A stretch of DNA of 64,000 nt from Akkermansia muciniphila (GCA_945890645.1 CAMDCV010000015.1:26208-90207), one strand, 5' to 3'. Shown: positions 21,930 to 29,948, numbered from the stretch's first letter. The notes: a model not told the origin generated them from the letters alone. A program made the numbers and translations.

Positions 21930-23228
21930 ATGAAACTGAAATCGACAAACTACATCGGGCGTTGGCTGTTGCCGATCGCACCACTGATCATCACGTATTC
22001 CCTGCCCCGCGAAGAGTGCCATAATGCCACTGCCGAACGCATCGAAGAATGTCACAATGTGGATGAAGCGAACGCGCTCGAGGAAGAGGATGGCTGGTTC
22101 AAGGTTTCTCCGTATGGAGCGTTTCCAGGCAAAGAGCCGGGACGCATTCAAAAGTTCGGCAAAGCTGAGGCACAGTTGATGGAAGTGCATTTCAATTCGC
22201 TTGCTGGCAAGCTTGGCCGGGTATTTCGCGGTGCACCGATTTTTATCGGTCATCCGGATGTGGATCGCACGCTATGGCCTGACGAACGTCGCCTGGGCAA
22301 GGTGGCAGAAATTCAAGCCCGCGCGGATGGCCTATGGGCACGCCCGGAATGGAATGCGCTGGGCCGCGAGAACATCGAGAACGGTTACTGGATCTATCCC
22401 TCGCCACGATGGGATGCGCCGAAGGGCAAACAGGAATTCCGCCCAGACCGATTGCTCTCCATCGGCCTTACCAATATGCCGCGCATTAAAGAGAGTGATC
22501 CCATCGCGAATGCGTCTTTTGCTCAAGCGATCGACGAGATGAGAAAAGGTGTGGATCAGAACCAAGATGCGGCTGCTGCGGCGGGTGTGAGCGACTCTGA
22601 AAATGTCGTGCATAATAAAAATCCCGAGACGGAAACCTCTCAACAAACAAACATTATGGATCGCAAATTAATGATCGAAAAGCTGGGTCTGCCGCCGGAG
22701 GCGACGGACGAGGAAATTTGGGCAAAGCTTGATGCTATGCTGAAAGAAAATGCCGACATGGCCGCTACCGAAAAAGCCAAGCTCGATGCGGAAGCGGAAA
22801 ATCAGGGCTCAGGGGGCACGGGTCCGGAGTCAGGTAAAGAAAAAGTGGCAGCTGCGGAAGATGACGAGCTTGCGAAAGCCCGCATGGAGACCGCGAATGC
22901 ACGCGTCGATCTTGCGATCGCAGAGGGGCGCATTGGCCTTTCTGAACGTGATGCATGGCTCGGTCGCCTCACTGGTGAAAACCGCGAGACGGAATTCAAT
23001 TCTCTGACTGCTCTCAAGCCTAAGCTCAACACCGGCGCGCTGGATCTGAAAAAGGCCCGCACGGAGATCGGCGATGAAGCGCAACGCCGCGAGACGATTG
23101 CCAATGCCGTGGCAGTGGAGCAGGCGAAGGGTAAGACCTACAGAGATGCTTACCTGGCCGTTCAAAACAACCCTGAATTTAAGGCCGTGTTCGAAGCCAT
23201 GAAAGAGCCGGACAGAGAAGAAAGCTGA
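21930..23228 (+). CDS. Prohead protease and scaffold (Mu I/Z type) with leader and REECHN motif
   Basis: 432 residues. The protease core starts near residue 50 (WFKVSPYGAFPG) and continues with IFIGHPDVD (likely catalytic histidine region), LWARPEWNALG and YWIYPSPRWDA, as in Mu gpI-like proteases. The C-terminal half is a charged coiled coil suited to scaffolding. An in-frame ATG at 22656 could make a separate scaffold as Mu gpZ. Odd: the first 26 residues are a basic/hydrophobic leader, then REECHNA and, 8 residues on, IEECHNV. The same motif opens the decoration and capsid proteins. The leader DNA is A/C-rich, without Shine-Dalgarno. The gap 21787-21929 holds no gene I can support. Confidence 0.8.
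   Translation: MKLKSTNYIGRWLLPIAPLIITYSLPREECHNATAERIEECHNVDEANALEEEDGWFKVSPYGAFPGKEPGRIQKFGKAEAQLMEVHFNSLAGKLGRVFRGAPIFIGHPDVDRTLWPDERRLGKVAEIQARADGLWARPEWNALGRENIENGYWIYPSPRWDAPKGKQEFRPDRLLSIGLTNMPRIKESDPIANASFAQAIDEMRKGVDQNQDAAAAAGVSDSENVVHNKNPETETSQQTNIMDRKLMIEKLGLPPEATDEEIWAKLDAMLKENADMAATEKAKLDAEAENQGSGGTGPESGKEKVAAAEDDELAKARMETANARVDLAIAEGRIGLSERDAWLGRLTGENRETEFNSLTALKPKLNTGALDLKKARTEIGDEAQRRETIANAVAVEQAKGKTYRDAYLAVQNNPEFKAVFEAMKEPDREES
22656..23228 (+). CDS. Possible internal scaffold product of the protease gene
   Basis: In-frame ATG at 22656 (MDRKLMIEKLGLPPEATDEE) preceded by an A/C-rich stretch (CAACAAACAAACATT) like those before other late genes. It would give a 190-residue, highly charged helical protein, matching the Mu arrangement in which scaffold Z is the C-terminal part of I. 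Seen: start context and reading frame. Inferred: expression. Confidence 0.55.
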   Translation: MDRKLMIEKLGLPPEATDEEIWAKLDAMLKENADMAATEKAKLDAEAENQGSGGTGPESGKEKVAAAEDDELAKARMETANARVDLAIAEGRIGLSERDAWLGRLTGENRETEFNSLTALKPKLNTGALDLKKARTEIGDEAQRRETIANAVAVEQAKGKTYRDAYLAVQNNPEFKAVFEAMKEPDREES

Positions 23229-23256
23229 AATGCGGAAAATCTGAAACACTGAAATT
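23225..23256 (+). repeat. Octamer tandem repeat (CTGAAANN), copy 4
   Basis: CTGAAATG, CGGAAAAT, CTGAAACA, CTGAAATT. The stop codon of the protease gene (TGA 23226-23228) lies in the first unit. Confidence 0.75.
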
Positions 23257-23285
23257 TGAAAGCAGAACTAAGAAAATTTTGACTT

Positions 23286-23495
23286 ATGAAAAATGATACA
23301 GACACCGGCATTGCCGAGACCATGAAGACAGCCGCCACGGAAGTGGAAGCGCTGAAAAACCAGACATCGGCACCGAAGGGTGTGACGGAAGAAGAAATCG
23401 CGAAGAAGGTCGCTCTTGGCCTGACCCGCGCACAAGCAGTGGAAGTCCTCGAGCGTGATGCTGAGGAAACCAAGCCCAAGGGGAAAAACAAATAA
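23286..23495 (+). CDS. Small charged head-module protein
   Basis: 69 residues, a charged helix followed by a short HTH-like or alpha-helical segment (VTEEEIAKKVALGLTRAQAVEVLERD) and a lysine tail. Lies between scaffold and decoration genes, so a minor head or assembly role is likely. Family unknown. Confidence 0.6.
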   Translation: MKNDTDTGIAETMKTAATEVEALKNQTSAPKGVTEEEIAKKVALGLTRAQAVEVLERDAEETKPKGKNK

Positions 23496-23536
23496 GTCCC
23501 TCACCTCTTAATCTCAATCAACATTAAATCAACAAC

Positions 23537-24025
23537 ATGAAAAAGCATAATATCATTGCAACCATCGTCGTGCTGCTACTCGCAGCGTATCATTCGTTTC
23601 TTCAAGTCTTCGACCGTGAGGAATGTCACAATGCCCTGGCGAATTCTCCGCATCCAAACGGGGACATTACCCTGGCATCTGAATTCACGCCTACCTTGAC
23701 TCACCTGATGGTGAAAAAGGGTGCGGCTGCAGGCGGCTTCGCTCTGTGTGCGGCGACCGATAAACCACTCGGCCCTTGCACGGACACACCAACGTCCGGA
23801 GAGAAAGCGAACGTGCGCCATCTGGGTGCCGCAACCGGCACTTGTGTCGGTCGTGGATCCAAAGCGATCGCCGCTCAAGTGGAAGTCTATACGACGGCCG
23901 CTGGCAAGCTCACCGACACAGCCGTTAATAACTCCTACCTTGTGGGAACGAGTGTCACGGCCTGTACCGGCGACGGCGCGGAGTTCGAGTTCGTGCCCTG
24001 CTATCCCGTGAAGCAAACCGTCTAA
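23537..24025 (+). CDS. Head decoration-like protein (DUF2190 style) with leader and REECHNAL motif
   Basis: 162 residues. From about residue 45 the protein reads as a small all-beta head protein of the DUF2190/decoration kind (AAGGFALCAATDKPLG, VEVYTTAAGKLTDTAV, NSYLVGTSVTACTGDG, FEFVPC). Before it stand a 26-residue basic/hydrophobic leader (MKKHNIIATIVVLLLAAYHS...) and the motif REECHNAL. The leader looks like a secretion signal, which makes no sense for a protein assembled in the cytoplasm. Processing by the head protease is the simplest reading. It directly precedes the capsid gene as decoration proteins do. Confidence 0.7.
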   Translation: MKKHNIIATIVVLLLAAYHSFLQVFDREECHNALANSPHPNGDITLASEFTPTLTHLMVKKGAAAGGFALCAATDKPLGPCTDTPTSGEKANVRHLGAATGTCVGRGSKAIAAQVEVYTTAAGKLTDTAVNNSYLVGTSVTACTGDGAEFEFVPCYPVKQTV

Positions 24026-24066
24026 TTCAACCTCTAGCACCTCTAACGTTTCTCAATCAATTCAGT

Positions 24067-25173
24067 ATGAAAATCAAATCATTACTCCACATCGTGGCCA
24101 CTCTTGCGAGTGTCGCCTTCACTCAACGCGAAGAGTGTCACAACGCCCTCTCACGTTCCAAACAGATCGACGCGGAAAAGCATCGCGAAAGCGTGGCAAA
24201 CGCGCTCGAACGCATCGAGTCTCGCCGTTGGGATAATCCCTACACTGGTGCCGCCGTGCACGACCGGATCGAGGAGGCGAATGCTTCCCTTTTCGACAAT
24301 GCGAACTACTCGGAAGGTCTGACGAACTTCGCGCTTGGTATTCCGAACGACGGTGAAGCCCTGCGTGCTGCTCGCGATGCGATCGCACCCTTGGTTCCCG
24401 TTGGCCGTCGCTTTGAATATGCCTCGCATACCAAAGCCGAGCTGCTCGAAACTGATGCCGACGATGAACGTTCCGTGGGCTCTGACTTCAAAGAGTTGAA
24501 GTTCACGCAAACCATGGTGCAGGACAAGCTCGCGAATCGCGGCTTGACCATCACGGTGGATGAAGATGAAGTTGGCTCGATTCCGAACTGGGATCAGGTC
24601 TATACGCAACGCCTGGTCGATCGAATGGACCGCAATGGCCTAGTGCGTGACATCGCGCTACTCGATGCCGCTGCTACCAACACCGCACGGACTTGGGATA
24701 CGACGGCTGGCAAAGATCCGGATGCCGATCTCAAAGCCGATCTGCTTCTCAGCGGTGACGGCGGTGGCCTGCAAGCCAATCGCATTGTCTTCGGTGAATC
24801 CGCCTGGACCAAACGTTTCCTCAGTCACCGTGCGCAGACGGGTGCCGGTGGTTTCGCCAGTGCTGGCCTCACGGAAGATCAACTCGCTGCTCTCCTTACC
24901 GTTGACATGGTGGCAGTCATCAAGAGCCGCGCTACCAGTGGCAGCACGTTTCCGCAGATCGCCGGTTCGAAGGTGTATTCGTTCTTTGCCCTCCCTGGTC
25001 TCATGGCCGAGGATGCAAGCAACATCAAACGCTTCTACGGTAACGTAGAAGGCAGCCGCTACCGCGTGTATAAATACCGCGTGGGTGCAAAGCTCTGGAA
25101 GATCACCGTGGAATGCTACGAGCGCACTCGTATCACTTCGCTGGCTGGCATTCGCAAATCGACCATCAGCTGA
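24067..25173 (+). CDS. Major capsid protein with leader and REECHNAL motif
   Basis: 368 residues. Position after protease/scaffold and decoration genes, length, and the acidic/arginine-rich core (VPVGRRFEYASHTKAELLET, then a C-terminal SRYRVYKYRVGAKLWKITVE) identify it as the HK97-fold capsid protein of a Mu-type head. It starts with a 20-residue leader (MKIKSLLHIVATLASVAFTQ) and REECHNAL, parallel to the two neighbours. If the motif is the cleavage site, the mature capsid protein begins near residue 27. High copy number makes this testable by N-terminal sequencing of virions. The A/C- and T-rich leader lacks a Shine-Dalgarno sequence. Confidence 0.8.
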   Translation: MKIKSLLHIVATLASVAFTQREECHNALSRSKQIDAEKHRESVANALERIESRRWDNPYTGAAVHDRIEEANASLFDNANYSEGLTNFALGIPNDGEALRAARDAIAPLVPVGRRFEYASHTKAELLETDADDERSVGSDFKELKFTQTMVQDKLANRGLTITVDEDEVGSIPNWDQVYTQRLVDRMDRNGLVRDIALLDAAATNTARTWDTTAGKDPDADLKADLLLSGDGGGLQANRIVFGESAWTKRFLSHRAQTGAGGFASAGLTEDQLAALLTVDMVAVIKSRATSGSTFPQIAGSKVYSFFALPGLMAEDASNIKRFYGNVEGSRYRVYKYRVGAKLWKITVECYERTRITSLAGIRKSTIS

Positions 25174-25259
25174 ACCTGATCAGGACTTCAGTCCGAGCCG
25201 TGGCAGAATGCACAAGCCTGCCACGGCTTCACTGAGAGCCTAATCATTCTCAAACTTTT

Positions 25260-25703
25260 ATGGCCTGGATCACGCTAACACAAGATAACCTTCTCAGCGC
25301 GCTGAATGCTTCTGAGGCGGCAGCCTATAATGCGGCTGTCACCGGAGCCATTGACCCGGCTGATGAGATCATTTTGACGGCGGTCCACGAGGCACGAGGA
25401 CACATCGAAGACGCACCAGGAAATGAACTCGCTGCCGGTGCTACCATCCCGGAACGGATCCAGCATCATGTGCTATCGATCATTCGCTTTCGTATTCTCA
25501 CACGCCTGGACATCGAGGTCAGCAAGGCCCGCACGAAGGAATATGACGATGCTCGGAGATTCCTCGAGCGCGTCAGCGAGGGCAAGGTCCGCGTGGAAAA
25601 ACCAGAGGGCGCGAAGGATACGAGCGGTGGCACGTCTGACAACATCGATGTGGTGGATTATGGGCCGGATACGCTGGATCGGGAGGGGTTGAATGCGCTT
25701 TGA
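25260..25703 (+). CDS. Head-tail connector-like protein (Mu gp36 / DUF1320 type)
   Basis: 147 residues, helical: an N-terminal WITLTQDNLLSALNASE segment, then helices with HEARGHIEDAPGN and IRFRILTRLDIEVSKARTKEY. This matches the DUF1320 proteins that follow the capsid gene in Mu-type phages and form the head completion ring. It is followed by a nonamer repeat. Confidence 0.75.
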   Translation: MAWITLTQDNLLSALNASEAAAYNAAVTGAIDPADEIILTAVHEARGHIEDAPGNELAAGATIPERIQHHVLSIIRFRILTRLDIEVSKARTKEYDDARRFLERVSEGKVRVEKPEGAKDTSGGTSDNIDVVDYGPDTLDREGLNAL

Positions 25704-25712
25704 ATTTTTAAC

Positions 25713-25739
25713 GACGGATTGAACGGATAAAGGCAGGAT
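25713..25739 (+). repeat. Nonamer tandem repeat, copy 3 (degenerate)
   Basis: GACGGATTG, AACGGATAA, AGGCAGGAT between two head genes. Confidence 0.55.
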
Positions 25740-25757
25740 TTTTTGAGTTTTTGTAAT

Positions 25758-26792
25758 ATGAACGAAGATGACATTTTTGACGCATTCAAGGCGGCACAGG
25801 CACGGGGGGAAATGCCCACGGATCTGAGCAGTGCGGAACTGCGTGAATTGTCAGCCGGTGTACGGGCCAACAGTGTCTTCACCTCACGCGGCACGAATGC
25901 GATTTTTGTTTCTAAACTTAAGGAAGTGATCAATGCGGTCACTGCAGGCGAGATGGATGATGCTACGGCCCGTTGGACTCTGCTGGAAACTCTGCGCTCG
26001 CTAGGCTATACGCCGGAGGGTGGGTTTCCTGAGACTCCTGCAGGTGCGGTGCCACCGGCGGTGAAGGGATCGATTCAAGACCTCAGCTCACGCCGTCGTC
26101 TCGATCTGATCATTAACACGCAACGCGATCTGATGCGCGGTGCTGGCATGCAGATGAGTGGTATGGAGCCGCGCAAGCTGGCAGCGTTTCCTTGTTGGGA
26201 ATTGGTCCGGGTTTACAATGTGCGCGTGCCGCGCGATTGGCAGGCACGGTGGAAAGAGGCCGGAGGATCCTTTGTGATCGATGGGAAATTTTATGGTCCC
26301 TTTGATGAGACGCCCTGGGAGCTGGATGATGCTAAGGGCCGTGAATCTCTCAAGATCCGCATGATCGCGCCGAAGGGGGACATGATCTGGGGCGAGCTTG
26401 GCTCGAGCGAAAACTTTGATGATGCGCTCGATGTGGATTATCCGCCGTTTGCTTTCAACTCCGGCATGGGCTGGCAGGATGTTACGGCCGCCGAGGCTGA
26501 TCGCTTAGGTGTGCTCACCAGCGATGGCCAACCATGGGAAAGTTTTCTCCGGAGCGTGGAGCGGCCGCGCGTGATGGCCGGTGCGCTGCCATTGCCTGCA
26601 CCACAGATCTCGATGCGCAATGTGGATCCGGAAATTATTGACCGCTACCTGAAAGAAACAGATGCCGTGATGGTGGATGATACGGCGACGACGTCGTCCG
26701 GTGCGGAGGACTTGCGGGCACGCCTGGACGAGCGAGCAGCGGCACGTGAAGAGCGCCGTGCAGAGCGCATGAGGAGGGCGCTGGAGAAATGA
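25758..26792 (+). CDS. Minor head protein (MuF-like morphogenesis protein), tentative
   Basis: 344 residues from the ATG at 25758 (an upstream in-frame TTG is ignored). The central part SSRRRLDLIINTQRDLMRGAGMQ resembles the conserved helix of MuF-type minor head proteins (R-L-x-L-I-x-x-T...). Later parts contain PRDWQARWKEAGG and GSSENFDDALDVDYPPFAFN. The last 40 residues are a highly charged helix (RAAAREERRAERMRRALEK). MuF proteins bind the portal and may be injected with DNA. The gene order here (after gp36-like) differs from Mu, where F precedes the protease. Alternative: a head-tail joining protein. Confidence 0.6.
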   Translation: MNEDDIFDAFKAAQARGEMPTDLSSAELRELSAGVRANSVFTSRGTNAIFVSKLKEVINAVTAGEMDDATARWTLLETLRSLGYTPEGGFPETPAGAVPPAVKGSIQDLSSRRRLDLIINTQRDLMRGAGMQMSGMEPRKLAAFPCWELVRVYNVRVPRDWQARWKEAGGSFVIDGKFYGPFDETPWELDDAKGRESLKIRMIAPKGDMIWGELGSSENFDDALDVDYPPFAFNSGMGWQDVTAAEADRLGVLTSDGQPWESFLRSVERPRVMAGALPLPAPQISMRNVDPEIIDRYLKETDAVMVDDTATTSSGAEDLRARLDERAAAREERRAERMRRALEK

Positions 26793-27379
26793 GCATCAAC
26801 GTAGAAATCACCTATGACAGTGCCGACCAGCTGACCTACCTGACGGAAGCTCTGGAAGACAAAGCAGGCATGCACGATCGCATCGCGCGTGAGGCGTTGC
26901 TTTTTGTAAAAGAATTTGGATCCGCGAAATCGACTAGTGAACATCGCACGGCGACGAGCCTTGGTGCGCGGCCAACGGGGCATCTTGCAAAAGCGTATGC
27001 CGGGATCGAGGGCAAGAGTGATGCCAGCTCCGCACGCTTGCTCGTTCCCCGAGCATCACGACTCCGTGCCGCGTTCGGTGCCTACACGCTTACGCCTCAG
27101 AATTCCGAGTATCTCACACTGCCGGTGCACCGTGAAGCGTATGGTCGCCGCGCCGGTGAGTTTCAGGATCTCATCGCGCTGCGTGTGGGCCCCCGCAAGA
27201 GTTTAATTTTAGCGCGTGAAATCGAGGGCGGCGGACTGGAGACAATGTATTTTTTAACCAAGTCGGTAAGCATTCCCGAGGATGCCACGCTGATTCCTTT
27301 CGAAGAAATTTATGAAGGCGCTGGTGACTCGGTAGAAGCATTTTTAGATGACGCGATCGCAAGGGGGGCACAAGTATGA
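26789..27379 (+). CDS. Head-tail joining / virion morphogenesis protein (Mu gpG-like), tentative
   Basis: 196 residues. Its features (ARPTGHLAKAYAGI, LRAAFGAYTLTPQNSEYLTL and FFLT-like strand YFLTKSVSIPEDATLIP) resemble virion morphogenesis proteins that close the head or start the tail. Start and stop both overlap neighbours by four bases. Not certain between gpG-like and HK97 gp10-like. Confidence 0.6.
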   Translation: MSINVEITYDSADQLTYLTEALEDKAGMHDRIAREALLFVKEFGSAKSTSEHRTATSLGARPTGHLAKAYAGIEGKSDASSARLLVPRASRLRAAFGAYTLTPQNSEYLTLPVHREAYGRRAGEFQDLIALRVGPRKSLILAREIEGGGLETMYFLTKSVSIPEDATLIPFEEIYEGAGDSVEAFLDDAIARGAQV

Positions 27380-28140
27380 GCGATACCATTTTACGAACAC
27401 TGCAGGCGGATGCCATGGGGATTCTCAAGGCGGTGCCGGGTCTTGCCCTGGCACAAGTGCTCAGTGCGGATGAAGGACTCACGGAATCCGACGTGCAGCA
27501 GAAGCTGAGTCACCTGACGGGTGCTGAGAAAATCGGTCTCGCGGTGATCGTGATGCAGCCCGAGATCCCGCGTGCGGAAAAGAATCTCCCTGGTCCTGTG
27601 GTGCGGGTGGAGCTATCCATCCAGGTCATCGAGTCCGTGCTCATCAACCGTTCCGCGAATGGCACTCTCATTCCTGCGAACGTGGCATCCTTGCGTGTGC
27701 TCGCGGCACTGCACCAGCAGGTGATCGGCAATTCAATTCTCTATGCGGATCAGAAACCCTTAGAGCCATTGCCAGGGAAAAAGGGATTCGTGACTTACCT
27801 TGTGACAGTCTACGCAGAGCAGCTCAGCGCGGCAACCGTAGAGCGAGTGCAGCCGCTGGCATTCGGCATTGATGAGGATTCCGATCTGGTCATCACGACA
27901 GCCACGTCCGGAGCTGCGATCTACTACACGACGAACGGAAATTTCCCTGGACCTTCGAACGATGCCGCGACTCTGTACAGTGGCCCGGTCACGATCGCGG
28001 ATGGCGATTTCATTCGCGCGGCCGCTTTCCTCTCTCCGCTCAATCCGTCATCGATCTCTAACGTCACGATCCGCATAGACGGTGAAATCACGCTCAATGG
28101 TGAGCTGGTGACTATGAGCGGTGAAACGATCTTTTTATGA
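27376..28140 (+). CDS. Tail terminator-like protein fused to chitobiase-type beta domain
   Basis: 254 residues. Residues 1-155 look like a tail completion or terminator protein (EKIGLAVIVMQPEIPRAEKN, VVRVELSIQVIESVLINRS, LYADQKPLEPLPGKKGFVTYL). From about 160 follows a beta sandwich with SGAAIYYTTNGNFPGPSNDA and LYSGPVTIADGDFIRAAAF, the CHB_HEX_C-type motif (I-Y-Y-T-T-N/D-G) common in secreted verrucomicrobial and other proteins. Such a domain on a tail protein may give surface or carbohydrate contact. The stop codon falls in an octamer repeat. Confidence 0.65.
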   Translation: MSDTILRTLQADAMGILKAVPGLALAQVLSADEGLTESDVQQKLSHLTGAEKIGLAVIVMQPEIPRAEKNLPGPVVRVELSIQVIESVLINRSANGTLIPANVASLRVLAALHQQVIGNSILYADQKPLEPLPGKKGFVTYLVTVYAEQLSAATVERVQPLAFGIDEDSDLVITTATSGAAIYYTTNGNFPGPSNDAATLYSGPVTIADGDFIRAAAFLSPLNPSSISNVTIRIDGEITLNGELVTMSGETIFL

Positions 28141-28176
28141 AAAGCTGAAATACTGAAACGCTGAAAAACTGAAAAC
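28137..28176 (+). repeat. Octamer tandem repeat (CTGAAANN), copy 5
   Basis: Five units; the first (ATGAAAAG) holds the upstream stop codon. Confidence 0.75.
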
Positions 28177-28204
28177 TAGAACGAACCAATAACAAAATAC
28201 GACC

Positions 28205-29140
28205 ATGCCAAGCATTGACAGAACAACAATCATCACCGGCCCTGCGCTGGTGACATTCGGCGGCCAGAGCTTCTGGTCGAAGGGCGACGTGACCTTGAAA
28301 CCTACCGTGGATAAATTCGCCGTATCGACCTCAGCCTTTGGCGAGGTGGACGGGCGGATTAACGACAAACGCATCGAGGTAAGCTTTGAACCAGAGGGCC
28401 GCTACACGGCTGGACTACTGGCGATCCTTTTCCCCTACGCGGCGACAAGCATCGGTGCCTCGATCTATGGTGCCTCTGACCGTGCCCTGGTGATTCATTC
28501 CCGCGCTGGCACGAAGATCACTGTGCCGAATGCATCGTTGACGAAGCTGCCGAACCTGCGCTTTGGCGTAGCGCAGACGATCACCGGCAGCGTGACCTTT
28601 ACCGGCCTGCTGAAAAAATCCACGGCTCCGGAAGCGGCGGGTGCTTACTGGGTAGTGGCGAGTGAATCGTATCCAGGCGATACCAGCTTTGCGACGAGTG
28701 ACATTCTGACCAAAGCCTACACCTCAGCATGGGGTGGGTCTGCGCCATGGAGTTCGTTCCTCACGGAAGGTGGATGGGATGTGCAATTCGATCTTTCCCT
28801 GGCACCACAGAAAGTGGATGGCCTGGGCACGGTGGACATGACGCTGCAGGAGCTCAAGGTGACGGCCACCGCGATTCCCGTCGGCCCGACGGAAGCACAA
28901 GTGCTCACGGCGATGCAACAAGAGCAAGCCATGGGCACGAGCTACGCGACGGCCAACGACCTCGTGATCTCCGCGACCGGCGTTTACTTCTCCCTGGCGA
29001 ATGCTGGCCTCACGGAAGCGGACCTTGGTTGGGGATCGCAGCGCAAACGCATCGGCCCGTGCAAGTGGATGGCCACGCGCACGGTTACTTCTGGTGTGCC
29101 GGATCCACTCTACTTCATCGGCACGGCCGCGCCGGAGTAA
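28205..29140 (+). CDS. Major tail tube protein, tentative
   Basis: 311 residues, beta-rich throughout, with the N-terminal pattern of tube proteins (IITGPALVTFGGQSFWSKGDV, then LKPTVDKFAVSTSAFGEVDG) and glycine/threonine-rich strands. Long for a siphophage tube protein (150-250), so it may carry an extra domain. No sheath gene lies next to it, pointing to a non-contractile tail. Its start has an A/C-rich leader (CCAATAACAAAATACGACC). Confidence 0.65.
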   Translation: MPSIDRTTIITGPALVTFGGQSFWSKGDVTLKPTVDKFAVSTSAFGEVDGRINDKRIEVSFEPEGRYTAGLLAILFPYAATSIGASIYGASDRALVIHSRAGTKITVPNASLTKLPNLRFGVAQTITGSVTFTGLLKKSTAPEAAGAYWVVASESYPGDTSFATSDILTKAYTSAWGGSAPWSSFLTEGGWDVQFDLSLAPQKVDGLGTVDMTLQELKVTATAIPVGPTEAQVLTAMQQEQAMGTSYATANDLVISATGVYFSLANAGLTEADLGWGSQRKRIGPCKWMATRTVTSGVPDPLYFIGTAAPE

Positions 29141-29144
29141 TCTG

Positions 29145-29184
29145 GCGAAAATCTGAAACGCTGAAAATCTGAAACGCTGAAATT
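29145..29184 (+). repeat. Octamer tandem repeat (CTGAAANN), copy 6
   Basis: Five units, the cleanest copy, ending two bases before the ATG at 29187. Confidence 0.8.
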
Positions 29185-29186
29185 TT

Positions 29187-29465
29187 ATGAGCAAGAAGAA
29201 TTTGAAAAGTGAAGCTACACCCGAAGACGTAGCACCTGCACCATCGATCAATCCTGATGACGTGCGTGCCGCTATCGGTGAAGAGACGCTCGCGAAGCTG
29301 GGCAGACAACCGCTGGCGATCGCTGGCGGTGGTGTGGAAACGCTGCTGCAGGCGGCCTGCAAGAAGTGTGCAGGATACCCGAATCCGGTGGAAGCGGCGG
29401 TGCGTGAGCTGCGGGTCTCGTGTGGATCCAAAGCAACGCCTGCGGTGAAATCCTCTGCTGAATAA
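29187..29465 (+). CDS. Tail assembly-region protein, unknown
   Basis: 92 residues. Acidic N-terminus, then a helical part with two cysteines (LLQAACKKCAGYPN). It lies where tail assembly chaperones are encoded, between tube and tape measure, but no frameshift signal was found. Its ATG directly follows an octamer repeat. Confidence 0.55.
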   Translation: MSKKNLKSEATPEDVAPAPSINPDDVRAAIGEETLAKLGRQPLAIAGGGVETLLQAACKKCAGYPNPVEAAVRELRVSCGSKATPAVKSSAE

Positions 29466-29467
29466 GT

Positions 29468-29929
29468 ATGAAGATCGCGCTCGTTCACTCATCGGGAACC
29501 TACTGGCTGGCTGGTCAGGTAGGGGTGAGCGAGCGCGTGCATTCGTCTGCAGCGGATCTGGAATTCAGTGGCGAGATTGCAGTGCAGGGACAAGACCGGG
29601 TGCGAGCGCCCGCGCGGGCCTTTCGCGATCGGCTGAACTACTCGTCAGGGGTTTCGTTTACGACCTCGCGGAAGTTTGACACTCTCACCGCAGCGGAAGA
29701 ATTCGCGGCAACCTATGATGCCGTTTACCCGCGCACGGGATCGATCGAACTCTACGGTGCGAGCGAGGTCATCGTGGCAACATTGCAAAACGCGATCGTG
29801 AATCCCCCACGGCGCAGAGTGACTGGTGTCTCGGTGCAGCTGATTTATTCTGTAGTAGGCGGTGCCTGGGAACTGCCGGAAGGATTCGAGTATCTCACCA
29901 TGGGCGGTGAAGTGATCACAATGGACTAA
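29468..29929 (+). CDS. Tail protein, unknown
   Basis: 153 residues, mixed alpha/beta (GEIAVQGQDRVRAPARAFRD, then VSFTTSRKFDTLTAAEEF). The C-terminal strands (SVQLIYSVVGGAWEL) suggest a small tail or fibre-attachment protein. No family recognised. Confidence 0.55.
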   Translation: MKIALVHSSGTYWLAGQVGVSERVHSSAADLEFSGEIAVQGQDRVRAPARAFRDRLNYSSGVSFTTSRKFDTLTAAEEFAATYDAVYPRTGSIELYGASEVIVATLQNAIVNPPRRRVTGVSVQLIYSVVGGAWELPEGFEYLTMGGEVITMD

Positions 29930-29948
29930 AATTTAATCAATTACTTTT

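Noticed and set aside
21930..24130. Capsid-module leaders as ordinary Sec signal peptides
   Set aside because: Head proteins assemble in the cytoplasm, no clear signal-peptidase site precedes REECHN, and the motif rather than the leader is conserved.
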